A DNA stretch of 64,000 bases from Chrysomallon squamiferum (taxonomy: Eukaryota > Mollusca > Gastropoda > Neomphalida > Peltospiridae): NCBI GenBank assembly GCA_012295275.1, contig CM022670.1, positions 35,887,801 through 35,951,800 on the forward strand, written 5' to 3'. Under the pieces are notes generated by a model, which had not been told where the DNA came from, did no database searches, and saw nothing but the letters and a program-made list of their open reading frames with translations. Shown here in pieces: positions 1 to 13,951 of the stretch; the first letter of the stretch is position 1; every line of letters begins with the position of its first letter. Made by a program: the position numbers and the translations under genes.

Positions 1-201
1 CACTAGTAAATCTTTGTTAACATTCTGAAGGATACCATAATACTGCTTAATGACTCCTATCCATTATCACATTTTTAAATTTCTTAGTAGGTTTTTTTTT
101 TTCTTAATTACCACTGAATCCTAAGAAAGTAACAACACCTGATTTTATTTAAGCCAACCTTTCTCCAAAAAAAGAAAGAAAAGATAAACAGTTAAAAAAA
201 C

Positions 202-3200
202 CTACAGCAGTAACTTTTGATCCATCTTTTTTCCAGCTTAAAGCTGTAATTGTGTACAGGTTGGGAATCTCTTTCAGCTGTGGTTCATCCCACATCTGTC
301 TTCTAGGACTCCAGTTGAACACACGCAGTCTTTAAAACAAAAGCAAACATACACCATGAATAGTATCTGCTACTGAAAGTAAGCTGAATCAGGTTATTAT
401 TATTTTAATTGCATCTATATTAAAAACTTTGAAAACAGCTAATGTGGTAACATTCAGAAATGTTTAATTTTTGGACAGTACATAACTTGATGCCAATAAT
501 AACACTGAAAAGATACTAAATAGTACATACCCTTTAACAAAAATTAAATTACAACAACCTTTTCAAATGTAACTTAATTTTAGGGTTTATAAACTTTGGT
601 TTGATGTGAAAACAGTTCTGGACAAATTTCATGACAATTACAGTACATTTTCACTTCTAACAAAGCTTTAAAATTATACAGTAAAACTGTAAAACATAAC
701 TACAATCATACCTGTCAAAACTACCAAACACAACAGACTGTCCTCCAGGGGCACAGATAGCTGTGGTGAATTCATGTTCATCATCTTCACGACTGTAATC
801 AAAGTGCTGGAAACTGCGACCGTCTCGGCCATAGGCAATGATTCTCTTGTCACAACCAGCAGCTACAATGGCATTCTGGGAATATGCCAAAGCATATGGA
901 GGGCAAGGGTGTGAACAGAGTTTACCCTAAACAAAAGAATAAATATGGAATACTAATAAAATGAATGCAGAAATTAAAATATGTCCAAAACAGTAAAATA
1001 CAATGTTAAAAGATGTTCATTTTAGTTGTTTGATACATCAAACATGTAAAACATTCAAGATAAATTTTAAATGTTTTAATTATTTATATATGTATTAAAT
1101 GATAGGATGGTAGAAATAAATAATTATATATAACTGATTGTAATTCACACCTTTAATTTTAACAAACTGGCTGTTAGTATTGTAGCTGCTATTAAATTTT
1201 CATTTGTTGAAAATACTGTAAATTAAACAGACCTGTCTGTCACCAGAACCTTCATCATCAAAGAAAAACCTCACAATAGAACCATCAGCATGTCCTGACA
1301 GAAACCCCTTGCCAGAAGGACTGCAAGTTACAAAGGCAAAATAAATAAATAAATAAACAGAAAACAACTACCAATTCAAGATAAGCTCCAATATAATGAA
1401 AACAACAAAGGGATAGCCAAATCATATCTTTATTTAATCAATACATTATAATTTATTTTATTTTTTTTTAAATCCAGAGAATTATATATAAAATGACATA
1501 TGAGAAAGATTTAACAAAACTTACTTTGCTGCAAGAGATACAACATAGGAATCAGTTCCATATATTGTAGATGACTTGTTTGTTCTGGTATTGGCTGACC
1601 GAACCTAAAATATAACATGCAAACAAACTACAATATACTATAACCAACAGATAAACAATACATAATTTCCCTCAAATCAACGTAATTTCTATTGTCTTTA
1701 TTTAATAAAATTTCTCTTTACAAATGACTTACTTTCAATTTATAACATCATTGTAAAACAACTTGTTTTATCTATCCCACAAAACCAGAATGTGTTTAAT
1801 ATAAATACACATTACCTTTCCATCAGCAAGGCCAAACACTATGGGTTGTTCTGGTGGCCAAATCAAGCATGTGACAGCACTCTGCTGAATAAACTTGTTG
1901 CATATAACCTTTTTATCTCCCCTGAAATATTTGAATTTTGTTACAGTGTTTACTGGTATTAAAACATCTCAGTAAATATATTTTCTACATTTTAATATTG
2001 AAATATTTTTAAAATTAATTATTTGTACTATTTGCTTTTGGATAAACAATATTCTGCACAAAGTTGAAACTTAATTTTTGTTTAACAATTTGAGTCTTCA
2101 TAATAAATGGAAAAACTGGCTATATAAAATGATTTTTTAAACATCCAACACAGGTAAAAATATTTTAATGAATTATATTTACTTAAAACTAAATGGGAAT
2201 GAAAAATGTTACTTTGACAATGAAAGTGTAAGAATTTTACAATGTATTTATTGATATAATCTGAATTCAATATTACCTACAGACCATAAAAACTATTTAT
2301 GCAACATGTATCGGGACAAAATTAAGTGATCATTAACAAATTAATATTCTCGAGCACACAAAAAGATAAAAATAAAATTTAAAATTATTAATTTTAAGAT
2401 TTCTGCAAGCTGTAAGATAACAAATACTACAAACCATGTTTCTCCAATTTTGTAGACATATATTATGTTGTCTGTTTGTCCCACAGCAAGTTTGGTTGAA
2501 TCTGGAGAAAATGCTAAACCTTTTACAGTGTAGCTTTTCTTTCCAAACTTGAAAAAAGAAATGAAAAGAAAAGAAAAGGTAAATAAAAGAAGAGAAATAA
2601 AAAGATCTTTAAAATTTCAAGATATACTATACAAATAATATAAAAATACCTGTTTACTATAAATGTAAGCATTTCATTTTTATCCTGACAGCAACTGCAG
2701 TTACATAATTACAAAATGAATTTCATGTTACAATTTATTAATGAAAGCCATGAGGAGAATCTTAATGTACAGTAAAGGATGAAATTAATTATTAAAATTG
2801 ATTTTTCAGCAGTTTCAGAAAATTGCAAAATTGAAAAATGTAATTAAATATTACCTTGGGATCAGCTGGTTTTAGAGAAAATTTATCTCGTTTTTCACCT
2901 TGTTCATCATAAAGAAGGACAACTCTGTCTGATGTACACACTGCCAGTTTCTGGTTGCTGTGTGACCATGCCAACACACAAACCTTTGCAGCACCATCCT
3001 GTAATGGAGAAATAAATCTTTCACAACTGATATGAAATATTATAATGATAATATTATTTCCTACTTTAAAATTCTGTAAACATTTTGTTTAGATTATACG
3101 TAATTAGTTTCATTATCACATAGACAGAAAATCAGAATGTAAATTGTAATAAAATACAAGTCTAGAAATAAATTATATTCATTTTAGCACAGTTTCAATT

Positions 3201-3746
3201 TTATGTTAACAAGTTTTTTTTTATATGTAGGAAAGTTCTTTTCATTAAAACTTATATCAGAATCAGTTAATTACTGATTTTAAAAAAAGAGGAAAAAACA
3301 TCTTGTTTATTTATTTTGTTTTTGTTTTTAACCTAACATTTAATCAAATAAAATACATGAAATTAACTGCTAAATAACACATTAATAATTTAATTAACAG
3401 AAAACGTATTACCCAATAAATATTCTCATAATTCTGAGTATTCAAAGTAAATTGCATTCATCTTTCAAGTTACATTTATAAAGAATTGTATGAAAACTCG
3501 GTTTTAATTAATATTAATTTTGAATTCGATTTTCGATATTCGAAAAATATCTCAGCTAACAGTTACTAATAACAAGTTCAAAAACAAATCTAAAATAAAG
3601 CTGAAGATACGATGACTGGATGAGGATCGTTGATCACTCGATACAATTTATTATTATTAGAACCAAGTGCGAAACCGCTAAAATACAACATCGAAAAAAC
3701 AAAATACCTGTGGTGTCAGCAGTGTCTTAATGTGTTTTAGCTGCAT
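202..3746 (-). CDS. IFT172: IFT172, intraflagellar transport protein 172, N-terminal part (runs off the left edge)
   Basis: This is the start of the large WD-repeat/TPR subunit of the IFT-B complex, which carries cargo along cilia. Eight coding exons join in frame with GT-AG introns: 3708-3746, 2855-2998, 2435-2547, 1816-1921, 1525-1604, 1233-1320, 712-926 and 202-329. They give about 304 residues, and the last exon ends at a donor with one base of the next codon, so the gene continues beyond the window. The start [13 protein letters not shown] is the usual IFT172 opening. Family blocks that can be read include [58 protein letters not shown] and [10 protein letters not shown]. All of this lies in the first WD40 propeller. 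No frame break was seen. The start lies 504 bp from the start of the divergent MARVEL-like gene. Confidence 0.95.
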
Positions 3747-4250
3747 TACTGTGATAGAATCTCATCTATTATTTGTCAAAATTCTAGATATCATTAAATG
3801 TGTGCGAACTTCTAAATTCTGTCAATTCAAGAAAGCACTTGTTTATGGAATGCTGGCAACAGGGTTGCTATAAAACAATAAATGTACTTTTGTGGAAAAG
3901 GAACGCGACAAAATTGAACATATTTTAAACATGTGCATAACATATATAAAATATTGTTTCATCAACATAAATAAACTTTAAATCTTAATTAAAGATGGTA
4001 TGAAAATAAAATTTTAACTATAATTGCACATTATAAATATTTCTGTGATTGAAGGATTCTCAATTTTATATATAATGAACCTAAAATCCTGTAGTTTCGT
4101 ATTTTACTCTTTATGTAATTATATTAATACATAATTTTGTAATCAAAAGCAAAATACCATGGATATTTTTTTAATTCTTATTCATGTTACTATAATGTTA
4201 TTTCAAAAATAAATTTAATACGCAAGTAACTATGATATATGTAAACAAAT
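3747..4250. promoter_or_regulatory. probable shared (bidirectional) promoter interval of IFT172 and the MARVEL-like gene
   Basis: This 504-bp interval separates two divergent start codons. It must hold the 5' untranslated regions and at least the core promoters of both genes unless distant non-coding first exons exist. It is AT-rich with no clear TATA box or CpG island. The call rests on gene arrangement only. Confidence 0.45.
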
Positions 4251-6271
4251 ATGGCGGGATTTAGGTTGAGGCATTTTGTTGTGCCACCAAATATTTTACG
4301 ATTGCTGGAAATGGTATGTTGTCTGAAAATTATTTTAATTTGATCAGATAACAAATACTCTTATAATAATATATGTTTTGATTACAAAATATACTTTAAT
4401 GATTTACACAGATAATTGCAGTGATAATGATTATATAATAATTAATATTGAATTCAGAATTGATGATTGTCAATAGACTGGAAATTGTTCATTTATCATT
4501 GATTGATCATTGATTATCATGACAACTGTTATGGCCAGATATTGATAAGCGGAAGAGAGGGGGAAAAAAACGCATTAAGTTTAACGAAGTCTGTGTAAGA
4601 TACAGCTTTATGAACTCATATGTAAAGAAATAATTATTACTTTTATATTTTACTGTAGTCAGTAGTGTATTACTTATTGTTATTTACTATTACTATTAGT
4701 ATTACATATTTATATTAATATTTGCTTCACTTTGCTGAGATTAATTAGTTTTATGTTTAAAGTTACCATTATCACTCCATATTTCTGTTTGCATTGCTTT
4801 TTCAATTAATTAAAAGCAAAGATCTAAGATATAGATGATATTCATATTATTCATATTGAATATTAAATTTAAAACCTTTTCCTTTCCTTTTTTGTTAATA
4901 TTCTGTTTATTCTGTAAATCTGTTTTTCAGTTATGCAGCATTGTTGCTTTTTCCTTAGTATTTGGATGGAAGAGTGAAGGAGTAACATATCAGCAACTTG
5001 ACAGAAATGATTATGATGTAGTAAACAACATTAACTTTTTCCTTGGAATGTCAGTGTTAACTTTGTTAATAGTTTCTTTACTGTGTCTGACGGTACTTAT
5101 CAAACCAGTTTACCTTTCACCATGTTTTGTAAGTATATCATTAACAGATCAGTCTGTAACTCAGTTATTTTTATCCCAGTGTAATAAAATTAATATATTT
5201 TATTTGTCACGTTCATGTGAACATTATATATTCTCAGTCTGCAATATGTTGATTAAAACTTTTAGAAATTTAACCTCAACATTTTAATATTATTGTTAAT
5301 TTTTATTTATTTATTTTATTTATATTGCAAATTATTGGATCTACTTAATTAAACAGTTATAATATCAAACATAAATGTTTTTCATTTTTTTCTTGATATT
5401 TCAAATTACTGACCTGGTTACTTATCAGTAATATTAATCAGAGATTTATTATATATTTTTTTTTAAAAATTTCAGGACGTGATTATTAATCTTCTGCTTG
5501 GTGGTTTCTTGCTAATAGCAGCCATTGTGTTGAGTTCTTCTTTAACACATCTTGGTGATTCTGTCACTGTGAAAGAAGCTGGTCTCACATTTTCTGGCAT
5601 GGAAGGAGCTATTGTAAGTTACCACTGAAACCATGTTTTTTGCCACATTACTAAGATTTATTTTTTTTTTATTTTTTTTTAAATAACAAATTTATTTTTT
5701 TGGGGATTTGTTTATACTTCGTAATTTAAAAAAAAATCATATTTTAGTTTGAAAAGCATCTTTCTTCTAATGATAGATTTTGAAAGCAATATTTATTTTT
5801 TTATAATAAAAATTTGTTTAAATCAATACATATTATATATTTTCTACACAAAAAGGATTGTTGTTAAACTGTCAAAATTGAAATGTATTAATCCATCATC
5901 AAAAAAAAAAAAAATAATAATAATAATAATTTAAAAAAATTAAAAGCTTAATTGTTAGAAAAAATTTCATGTATAAAAATAATAAAGGTTTGCCATGAAA
6001 TTATAGGTTGAGTCTCAGATTATAAAAAAATTTAGAAGCCTAACTTTCTATTTAATATTGAAATGGTTTTATACATTCATATTTGACACAAGATTTACTG
6101 ATAAAACATAAATTGTTTAAATAATTATTTTTTCAGGCATTTGGCTTCATCTGTTCTTTGTCCCTGGCAGGAAATAGCTGGTTTGCTTATCAGTCCCACC
6201 GACGACGTAGTGATCTCCCCTTGAACCAGAGTCATGCCAACGCAAGCCTGCCTGTGGATATTCCAACATGA
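4251..6271 (+). CDS. four-transmembrane MARVEL-domain-like protein
   Basis: Four exons (4251-4313, 4931-5128, 5476-5613, 6137-6271) join in phase 0 with clean GT-AG sites and encode 177 residues. The first helix begins at NILRLLEM, an opening typical of MARVEL proteins, and continues into LCSIVAFSLVFGW. Helix 2 is around INFFLGMSVLTLLIVSLLCL, helix 3 around NLLLGGFLLIAAIVLSSSL and helix 4 around GAIAFGFICSLSLAGNSWF. A basic cytoplasmic tail (SHRRRSDLPLNQ) ends at VDIPT. MARVEL proteins act in membrane apposition, vesicle traffic and junctions. The exact subfamily (synaptogyrin, plasmolipin, singles-bar or MARVELD1 type) cannot be settled by eye. The ATG at 4251 was chosen because it is the only one in frame before the first donor and sits in an ATGGCG start context. 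Confidence 0.85.
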
Positions 6272-9200
6272 AATGATAATAAATAATTTTCTTATTTCTA
6301 TAATTTTGTAGAATGTAAAGTTAACTGATTACTTTATTAATATTAGTAATAGTTAACGTATGAAAAATTCTTTCAAGGATAGTGCTTTGATTTTGATTTT
6401 GATTTTCAACGTGATTAAAAAAATAATGGATAATAAGTTGCACTAAAAAAAATATGTTTAGAGTAAATAATTCTAGAGAAAATATTGGTTAATTTTCAAA
6501 AAATAGTAACAGCAAATCTCAAACACATCATTAAAATATAATGCTCTTATGAAATCTGTAAGCAAGTAATTATTAAATTTTAATCATGTGCTGACTGATA
6601 TTTGTGTTAAATTTAGTATTGTTGTGTGTGTAACTGTAGCAACGATTGTTATATGTAATTTACAACTCAGATTAATTGGGTTTTTATGTGTATCAAGATT
6701 AATTCTATTCAGCAAGAAATACATACATATCAGATTTTTGTTTCTTTTGGACTAAAATTCCTGGAAGTGTGTTGAAAGTTAGCTTTTCATATATCTTCAT
6801 TGTTAGTAACTGCATTGCAGTAACTGTGTTCTGTCGTAATATAGTTAGTAAAACAAAACAGAATGATTATAACAGAATATTTAAAATCATTATTATATCT
6901 TCATAATCTAGGAAATTGCATTTATAAATAATTTCTTATATTGTTGCAGTATGTTTATTCACAACATTAACACTTCTTGTTTTAATGATTTTAAAATAGT
7001 TGTTTCCTACATTAGGCATATATAAATGCTATAAAGAGTATTACATATAAACAACATTCACTGCATACATCAGAAAATATTTTTTTATTTATTTATTTTT
7101 TATTTTTTTACAAAACTTACTAATCAGATACCATTGAGAATCAAAAAGAATTACTACTTTAATGCATAAAACATTTAACAGTCTTGATAAGCAGGATTAA
7201 TACAATTTCATTATTTTTTATTATTATTTATTTATTATTTTGATTTAGTTTTTGCAAATGAAATATATGTTATCATTTTGTATTACTTCCGTGACTGAAA
7301 TTTGGTGGAAATGGTGTTTGTATGTATGTTTGGTATACTTCTATTAGTTTAATGTATAAAAACAATGGATTTTTTGGATTTTGTCATAGTTTTCAATTTT
7401 TAATAGCACAGTCAAGAGGTTTATGTTTTTGTTGAATGAACAAGAAGTGGAAAACAAACTACAGTTTTAAAAGTAAGTTACTCTTTATTATTAAACTGAT
7501 TATTATTGTTTCACAAGTTTTAATAATGAAGCAAATTTTTATTCTTGGACTGTTTTAACCTAGATTCTGGTATAAAAGTTACACTGTAAAATTATTTTAA
7601 CAGTTATACATACTTGTTTTATTTATTCCGTTACACAATTGTTGCATGATGGTGATATTTCATGATCAAGAGTTGAAAAATTTCTACATTCTACTTTCAC
7701 AGTGACATCATTCTAAGACATTTAGTTAATTTTTTATACAAGAAATTGGACTAGTAGCCAAATACTTGTTATTTTCAAAATTATGTTTTCTCGTGTTTCA
7801 TTTTGTTTATGCATTGTGTTTTGTTTTGTTGTTTGTATTTATTTAATTGTTTTGTTTAATTTGTTGCTGTTTTATTTATTTATATATTTATTGTTAATGC
7901 AAATAGTTTGCATTATAATTGATACATGAGCATCATATATTGTCTTTTATTTATGTTGTTATTTACAGTTTATTATTTAGTGCTATTTTGTATTTCCTTT
8001 GATTTAGAATCATCATAAAGAGAGATAAATATGTGTAGACAATATCTATTCTATATATTTGAATATTGTAATTAAATATACTGTTCATAGAAAAAAACTA
8101 AAGCATTGAATTTGATCATTTTGAAATAACTTAACCATTTATTATTATAAATATGAAATGTATTTGAAAATGTTATTGAATATGTACTAATATAAAATAT
8201 ATATAAAAAAATTAAATCAACTATGCCAATTGTAGAATTGCAATAAAATTGCATGTTATGAATATACATTTTAACAAAAATCCATTCCTAGAATTAATTG
8301 ATTTTATTATTATTATTTATAATTATTTTTAAAATTTAAAAATTTATTATTTTGTTTTATTTATCACATTTATTTACATCTGTTTTTTATTTTATTATTT
8401 GTTTGGCTTAATATTAGCCACTAATGGCGATAAATAACATGTTCAACAACTTCAGTGTTTAGAACAAATGAACATCCTACAAAGATGCCAATGTTAAATA
8501 AATGGACTTTTAAATATTTCATATGGTATAGCTATGTTGATGTTTTGTTTCTTTTTGCATATACATTCATTTATTTTTACTATTTTATCTTGTACGTATA
8601 TTTAAGATTGGTAGTGACTGAACAGAAATGTTATAATGTACACTAATGTTATTTATGTTGTTGTTATTGTTCATTGATACCTATCCATCCATGTTTATGT
8701 GCAATATTGTTCCAAAATAATGAAAGTAAAATAATTTGACGTGTCACAATTGCAGTGTAAAATGTTTTTTAAAAATTATCTTTCTTGGCATTTATTATAA
8801 TAATGTTATTTTTGTAATTGAATTTCAGCTTATTATTCTGAAGGGTTTTTGTACTGTAGAGATTTTTTGTTTAAAAAATTGTTGGTCACAATTATTATTT
8901 AACAATTTAAAAAAATAATTGAGAATACATACTGCCTAAAAATATATATATATATAAACAAATGAATAACACATGTAAATAAAATTGGTACTAAATATAC
9001 CTTTGGTAGTTTTATACAAGTAGCTTAAATATATTTTGTATATTTACTAGTTACTGTTTCATTTAATCTAATGTACACTCTTTTATAATAATAAAATTTG
9101 AATGTAAAATAACAAGCTCAAGACTATGAGGATGTATTTTTTCTTTTTATTTTGTCTCTGTTAGAAATAATATAAAACCTGTTAGACTGAGGATACTGTA

Positions 9201-9458
9201 ACCTTGTACTGATTCACTCAGGCTATAGGTGATTTTTCTTTTCATTTTTCATTTTGTTATTTATTGTTTAATGTCTCAAAATACAATATGCCAGATAGTT
9301 ACTGAAGTGATGTGTCAGGTATACAATGAACAAAAGAGGTTACTTTGATCAGATGATCTCAACTTTAACTATATTTATCAAATGAATTTACTCAGGACCA
9401 TTAAAAATTGTATAAATTATCTGCATTCCACATCCCCAAAATCATTTTGTTTTTGTTT

Positions 9459-9489
<31 letters not shown>

Positions 9490-10380
9490 AATTATGACTT
9501 AGGATATAACAGGATTATACATTTGTATAATCTACATACATTTCATCATTTCCTGTTTTCTTTTGATATTGTTAGCTATTTGTTGTAGATGAATAAAGTT
9601 TTGTGAATACATAAATTTTATTCTTAGTGTTGTCATTTATGTTGGATGCTCAATCCATATATCATTGACAGCTGGTAAGGATTGACTTCTTGCAGGTTTT
9701 TTTTTTTAAATGTAATACATTTAGTCTTATAGAAATGCAGCATAATAACATTTTTATAAACATATAATGTTCAATTATTCAATATTCATAAAAGTTGCCT
9801 GTTAATATTTAACACAATAATGTCACAAAACCCCAGAAATGCCAATATTCATTAAATGCACAATGAACTGATATTTTTACTTCTAAAAAAAAGAATTAAA
9901 GCATAAAGGAAAATAACAGAACTAGTTGAATAAAAACTACTTATAATTGTAATATATAAATATTTGTTTAGTCTGTCAGGATTTTATTATTGTGATTATG
10001 TATCACTCGTTTAACAACAACTTACAATTTTATGTGTGATAGAAGACTTGTTTTAAGTAATGAACAACAACAACAAAATTATAAATAAATAAATAAAAAT
10101 ACTTTCGTGTAAAAAACAGGTATAACACATCAAATACGTTTCCATTCAAACTGAAAAGAAACATTATCCACTGTTTGTCTCCCTTTGTTAATAGCACTTC
10201 ATTAAAACCTGAAAAGAGTATGCCTTTTCTATTTCGGTGAACTAGTATGTTAATTGTTAAATTAGCATTAAACTCATCCTGAACGTTTTCTGAAATTATA
10301 TTCACAAGGATTATACTAACAACATGGGAGATCACATTTGACTGTTAAATATTTAATGGAAACTGTTATTAAAAGACTGA
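6272..10380. other. AT-rich stretch between two convergent genes; mostly 3' untranslated or intergenic
   Basis: No coding exon is supported in this 4.1 kb. Open frames here are short, AT-driven and lack codon structure. Several AATAAA-type signals follow the MARVEL-like stop, the clearest at about 9590, so the 3' untranslated region could be long. Small TTTA/ATTT runs are present (for example 9466-9487). A 101-codon frame at 10030-10335 on the minus strand has no recognisable content. Confidence 0.5.
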
Positions 10381-12826
10381 TCATCTTTTTAACACAGTTT
10401 TGTTAGTTTTAGGACACAAAGCGTTGGTTGGCTGTTTTACTTTTCCCATTTCCCGAGAATCACTTTGCCAGCCGGGTATCCATTCTTTTTTATCTCTGGT
10501 ATCAGACAACACTGAAGGGAAATTCATCTGATTGTTTTTATTCGTTTTCACGCCAGCAGATTTAGGTCCGCCAAAAGCTGCTCGAAATCCACCTCTCGAA
10601 ATCGAATCTCGACTGTGACCAGGACTTGACTGTCTAGCACGACTGTTTATATTTAGTGTGATTTGGTCGTAGCTGCGTCTGGCATTTGTAACAATTGTTC
10701 TTGGATTGTGAGGCGTCCTTGCAGTGTTTGGCACGACCATCTGGTGGATGTTGAGCTGACTGTTGGATCTCTGCTGTATGTGAGAGTACTGGCGCTGTGT
10801 TGGTTGTGGAGACTCGGGAACTGCATTCATCAACAAATTCTTAATATCCCTGACATCATCGGACATTTCTTTGTTTTGTTCTCTCATTGTTTTCATTTCC
10901 TCGTAGTTCTGATTCATGACCTCTCTCATTCGTTCGACTTCTTGTCGCATTGCTTTTGTTGCTTTGTCCAGTTCCTCTTTGAACTTCTTTTGCATACTCT
11001 TTTGAAAACCTTCTATTTCCATAATTTTCAAGTTTTGGTCATCAATGATACGTTTAGCTCTTTTTAGTTCGTCTTCCATTACGACTATTGTGTGTTTAAG
11101 GACTTTTATCTGCTGTTTGAGATGGGTTATTTCTGCATTTTGCTCTTTATATAATGAGTCTGATTCCAAGTGCTTCTTTTCTTCTCGTAATTTTCTAACC
11201 TCTTTTCGAAGATTGTTAGCATACTCTTCTGACTGATTCACCAACAACCTCAGTTCTTCCAGTTCCTTTATTTTTTCTTGAATTATATTATCTTTTTCGT
11301 TTCCAGCTTCAACGAGAATAGATATTCGTTCATCACGATTTACCATAGAATCCTTCAGTTCCTCTATTTCATGTTCCTTCATTTCAATTTCCCGTTCTTT
11401 TTCTTCCTTTATTCTCTCTTTTTCAGACATGTGGTGTTTATCTTCAATGTCCAAACGTAAACGCAGAGCATCAATTTGAGCTTCTAAACTTTTGTTCATG
11501 GAGATGACACTCTGGACCATGTTGTAAGTCTCTCCAGAAAAACCACTTTTTGACTCGTCTGAATGCGTGGAGTCTGACGAAGGTGTGGAGTCTGACGAAT
11601 CCAAAGTCACATGTTTATTTGGTTCTTGAACTCCATCGTTTCGAGGGTTAATGCCCGTCCCTTCTATTGTGAGAGTGTTGGACTGAAGTGAAAAGATAAA
11701 ATGAAAATGATTAGGTTTTTATTCTTTCATGTGTGTGTGTGTGTGTGTATGTCTGTATGTGCACGTGTTTGTATACAAACATACATACATGCATATATAT
11801 GTGTATGTGTTTGTTAATTAAAACATGAATTCTTCTTATAATTATAAATTATAATTAACGTTTTCGCTCATAAACATGCACAGTGCATCTACATACATTC
11901 ACAACTAACTACAGACGTGCAAAATACTAACACACATACATGCTCACACACACACTCGCACGTACACATACACACGTACATACAAACGTAGGCATTGCAG
12001 ACTAAAACGAATATAGTGTGTGTGTGTGTGTGTGTGTGTTTGTGATAATGATCTGATGTTGCTGTTGTTATTAGTGAATTTTTCGATTTCTGTGTAGATG
12101 TATTTAATTACTATCTACATAATTTACATTAATACTGGTTTTCATTAATGCTGCAAATACATTATTGCCTACAGTGACACACTTGTTAACTTTATTATTA
12201 CATACAACCGATTGCTAATACATAACGCGATCGTATCACTAACGTTTCATCTGTCAAATTACTATTTTCTGAACGCGGATTTAGAGACAGCATAAAGCAC
12301 AAAGCAACAACTACCATGTTTTTCTTTTGTGATAACATTCAGAGCTATATTCACCACAATGGTGGACCCCCTTTATTTTAGCAAATTCTGGTTCCACCCC
12401 TGAATTATATAACAAAAGGTCTCACCTTCATCATTGATCTGGCATGATACATTGCATCTGATAAAAGCGCTTCAGTATCCGAAAATAAGAAAAAAAAACA
12501 ATCATTTCTTTCATCAGTATAGATATTGATAGAAATAGTATATAGATGATAGATATATTTACAATTTTATTGCAATTTTAAAAATGATAATAATAATGAT
12601 AAAAATAAATGTGAAAAGAAAAGAAAATTTAACTGTCATTTGATGTCACTGTTTGTGTGTGCGTGTGTAGCTTATTAGAAATCTAATACATAAGTTAAAC
12701 TTTAAAACTTGTCTGTTTATGTAGGTAGTAATCAAATAAAACTGTAGTGGAAATCGTGAATCGAAATTTCCGAAAAATAACAACAGTTATACAAGCTTAC
12801 ATGCATAGACATACGCTTATGTACAT

Positions 12827-12906
<80 letters not shown>

Positions 12907-13727
12907 CATATGCATACATACAAATATAATCATATCAAACTTATTTTATTGGATCTGATATAAACATTATTAGGAATAGATTATCAGAAATACCTATCGA
13001 TGTTTCGTTCTTCAAACGTAATTTATTGTAGAGGCTATTTAAATTATTTCTTTTCATTACATGGCAGCCAAAACAATAAAAAAATAAATAAATAAATAAA
13101 AAAATAAATAAAAAAAAAAAAAAAAAGTAAATAAATAAACAAAAAAGGAAAAAGAGTTTCCAGTTATTGTTAGTTACAAACTCCTTTGACATTTTGCCAT
13201 AAAACACTGCTTTATTCACTGCCTTACGTATATTTATTTAAACACTGTAGACAAGTTGCTGTGTTTGAAAATCCAAAATAAATTATGGCTACCTATATCA
13301 CATTACGTATTCCTTCCTTAATATTTTTACCTTCCTAGGAAACAAATCAGAGTGCTGACAGTATCTTAAAAGTATACGCTTCAGGCTAGTTATTCGTAAA
13401 AACTGTTCCTACCTTAATATTTCAGTCCATTGAAAACGAATCGAAGTCCCATATCCCTCTCTGAACCTGTACTGTACACGTACGTACACACAACTGATAT
13501 TATACTCGTGAAAATGATGAACTCAAAAAACATATTAATGTTTCTTTTAAAAACGCATGCCCACTTGTCGTATTAAAACGGCAACACGCTATGCAGTCGA
13601 ATGGTGTGTTAAGACGATCAACAAATTCTGTTGTTGGATTAGAGTCTAGCTGGACATTTGCCAATACGTAACCGTATAATAACACACTGAGCAACGAACC
13701 TGTAGAAAATCCCTGCTCGCTTGGCAT
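10381..13727 (-). CDS. coiled-coil protein A (tandem paralogue of protein B), family unknown
   Basis: The main exon is 10381-11682. It stays open in frame beyond any ATG up to a good acceptor, so upstream exons must exist. A consistent model adds exon 12426-12469 (reading ALLSDAMYHARSMMK) and a start exon 13700-13727 (MPSEQGFST), with phases 1 and 0 matching, giving about 457 residues. The first exon and the acceptor of the second are tentative. The protein has an acidic Ser/Asp head (TLDSSDSTPSSDSTHSD), a long coiled coil from about VISMNKSLEAQIDALRLRL to REQNKEMSDDVRDIKNLLM, and a basic, disordered Ser/Arg/Gln tail ending in KTVLKR. No signal peptide or membrane span is visible. It shares its two ends of coiled coil with the gene at 16962-18295, 3.2 kb away. 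I do not recognise the family; a cytoskeletal or centrosomal role would be a guess. Confidence 0.7.
12330..12402. mobile_element. possible hAT-like element end (MITE remnant)
   Basis: Read on the minus strand, the sequence begins CAGGGGTGGAACCAG and continues into GGGGGTCCACC. The CAGGGGTG opening resembles the terminal inverted repeats of hAT-superfamily elements. It ends 22 bp downstream of the donor of the 12426-12469 exon. Only one end is recognisable, and no target-site duplication was established. Confidence 0.35.
12829..12904. repeat. (CA)n microsatellite, about 76 bp
   Basis: An almost pure CA/TG dinucleotide run lies in the intron between the first two putative coding exons of coiled-coil gene A. 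Shorter TG runs lie nearby at about 11731-11748 and 12016-12040. Open frames over it on both strands are artefacts. Confidence 0.95.
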
Positions 13728-13920
13728 TCACTCATGGTCGCTGTATAGAAAGTTTCGCTACTTCGTGATAAATTACTGCCTTCACATACTATCGGTTTTG
13801 CCGATACAATGGTATCAGCAAAGTTCCAGAAGTGAAGCGACAGAAAAACACAGTGGATAAATAAAGTGTTGAAGATTTGAGTTTATATTTCTGTTCGTTT
13901 GACGATATTTGAAATTTTAA

Positions 13921-13951
<31 letters not shown>

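Noticed and set aside
10030-10335. 101-codon minus-strand frame downstream of coiled-coil gene A
   Set aside because: It has no splice link, no domain, and an AT-driven Phe/Tyr/Leu composition.
10663-11460. Plus-strand open frames of 134, 63 and 60 codons opposite coiled-coil gene A
   Set aside because: They are antisense shadows of the Glu/Lys-rich coding exon, giving Phe/Leu/Cys-rich products with no family content.
12732-12929. His/Thr and Val/Cys repeat frames over the CA microsatellite
   Set aside because: They are pure microsatellite translation on both strands.
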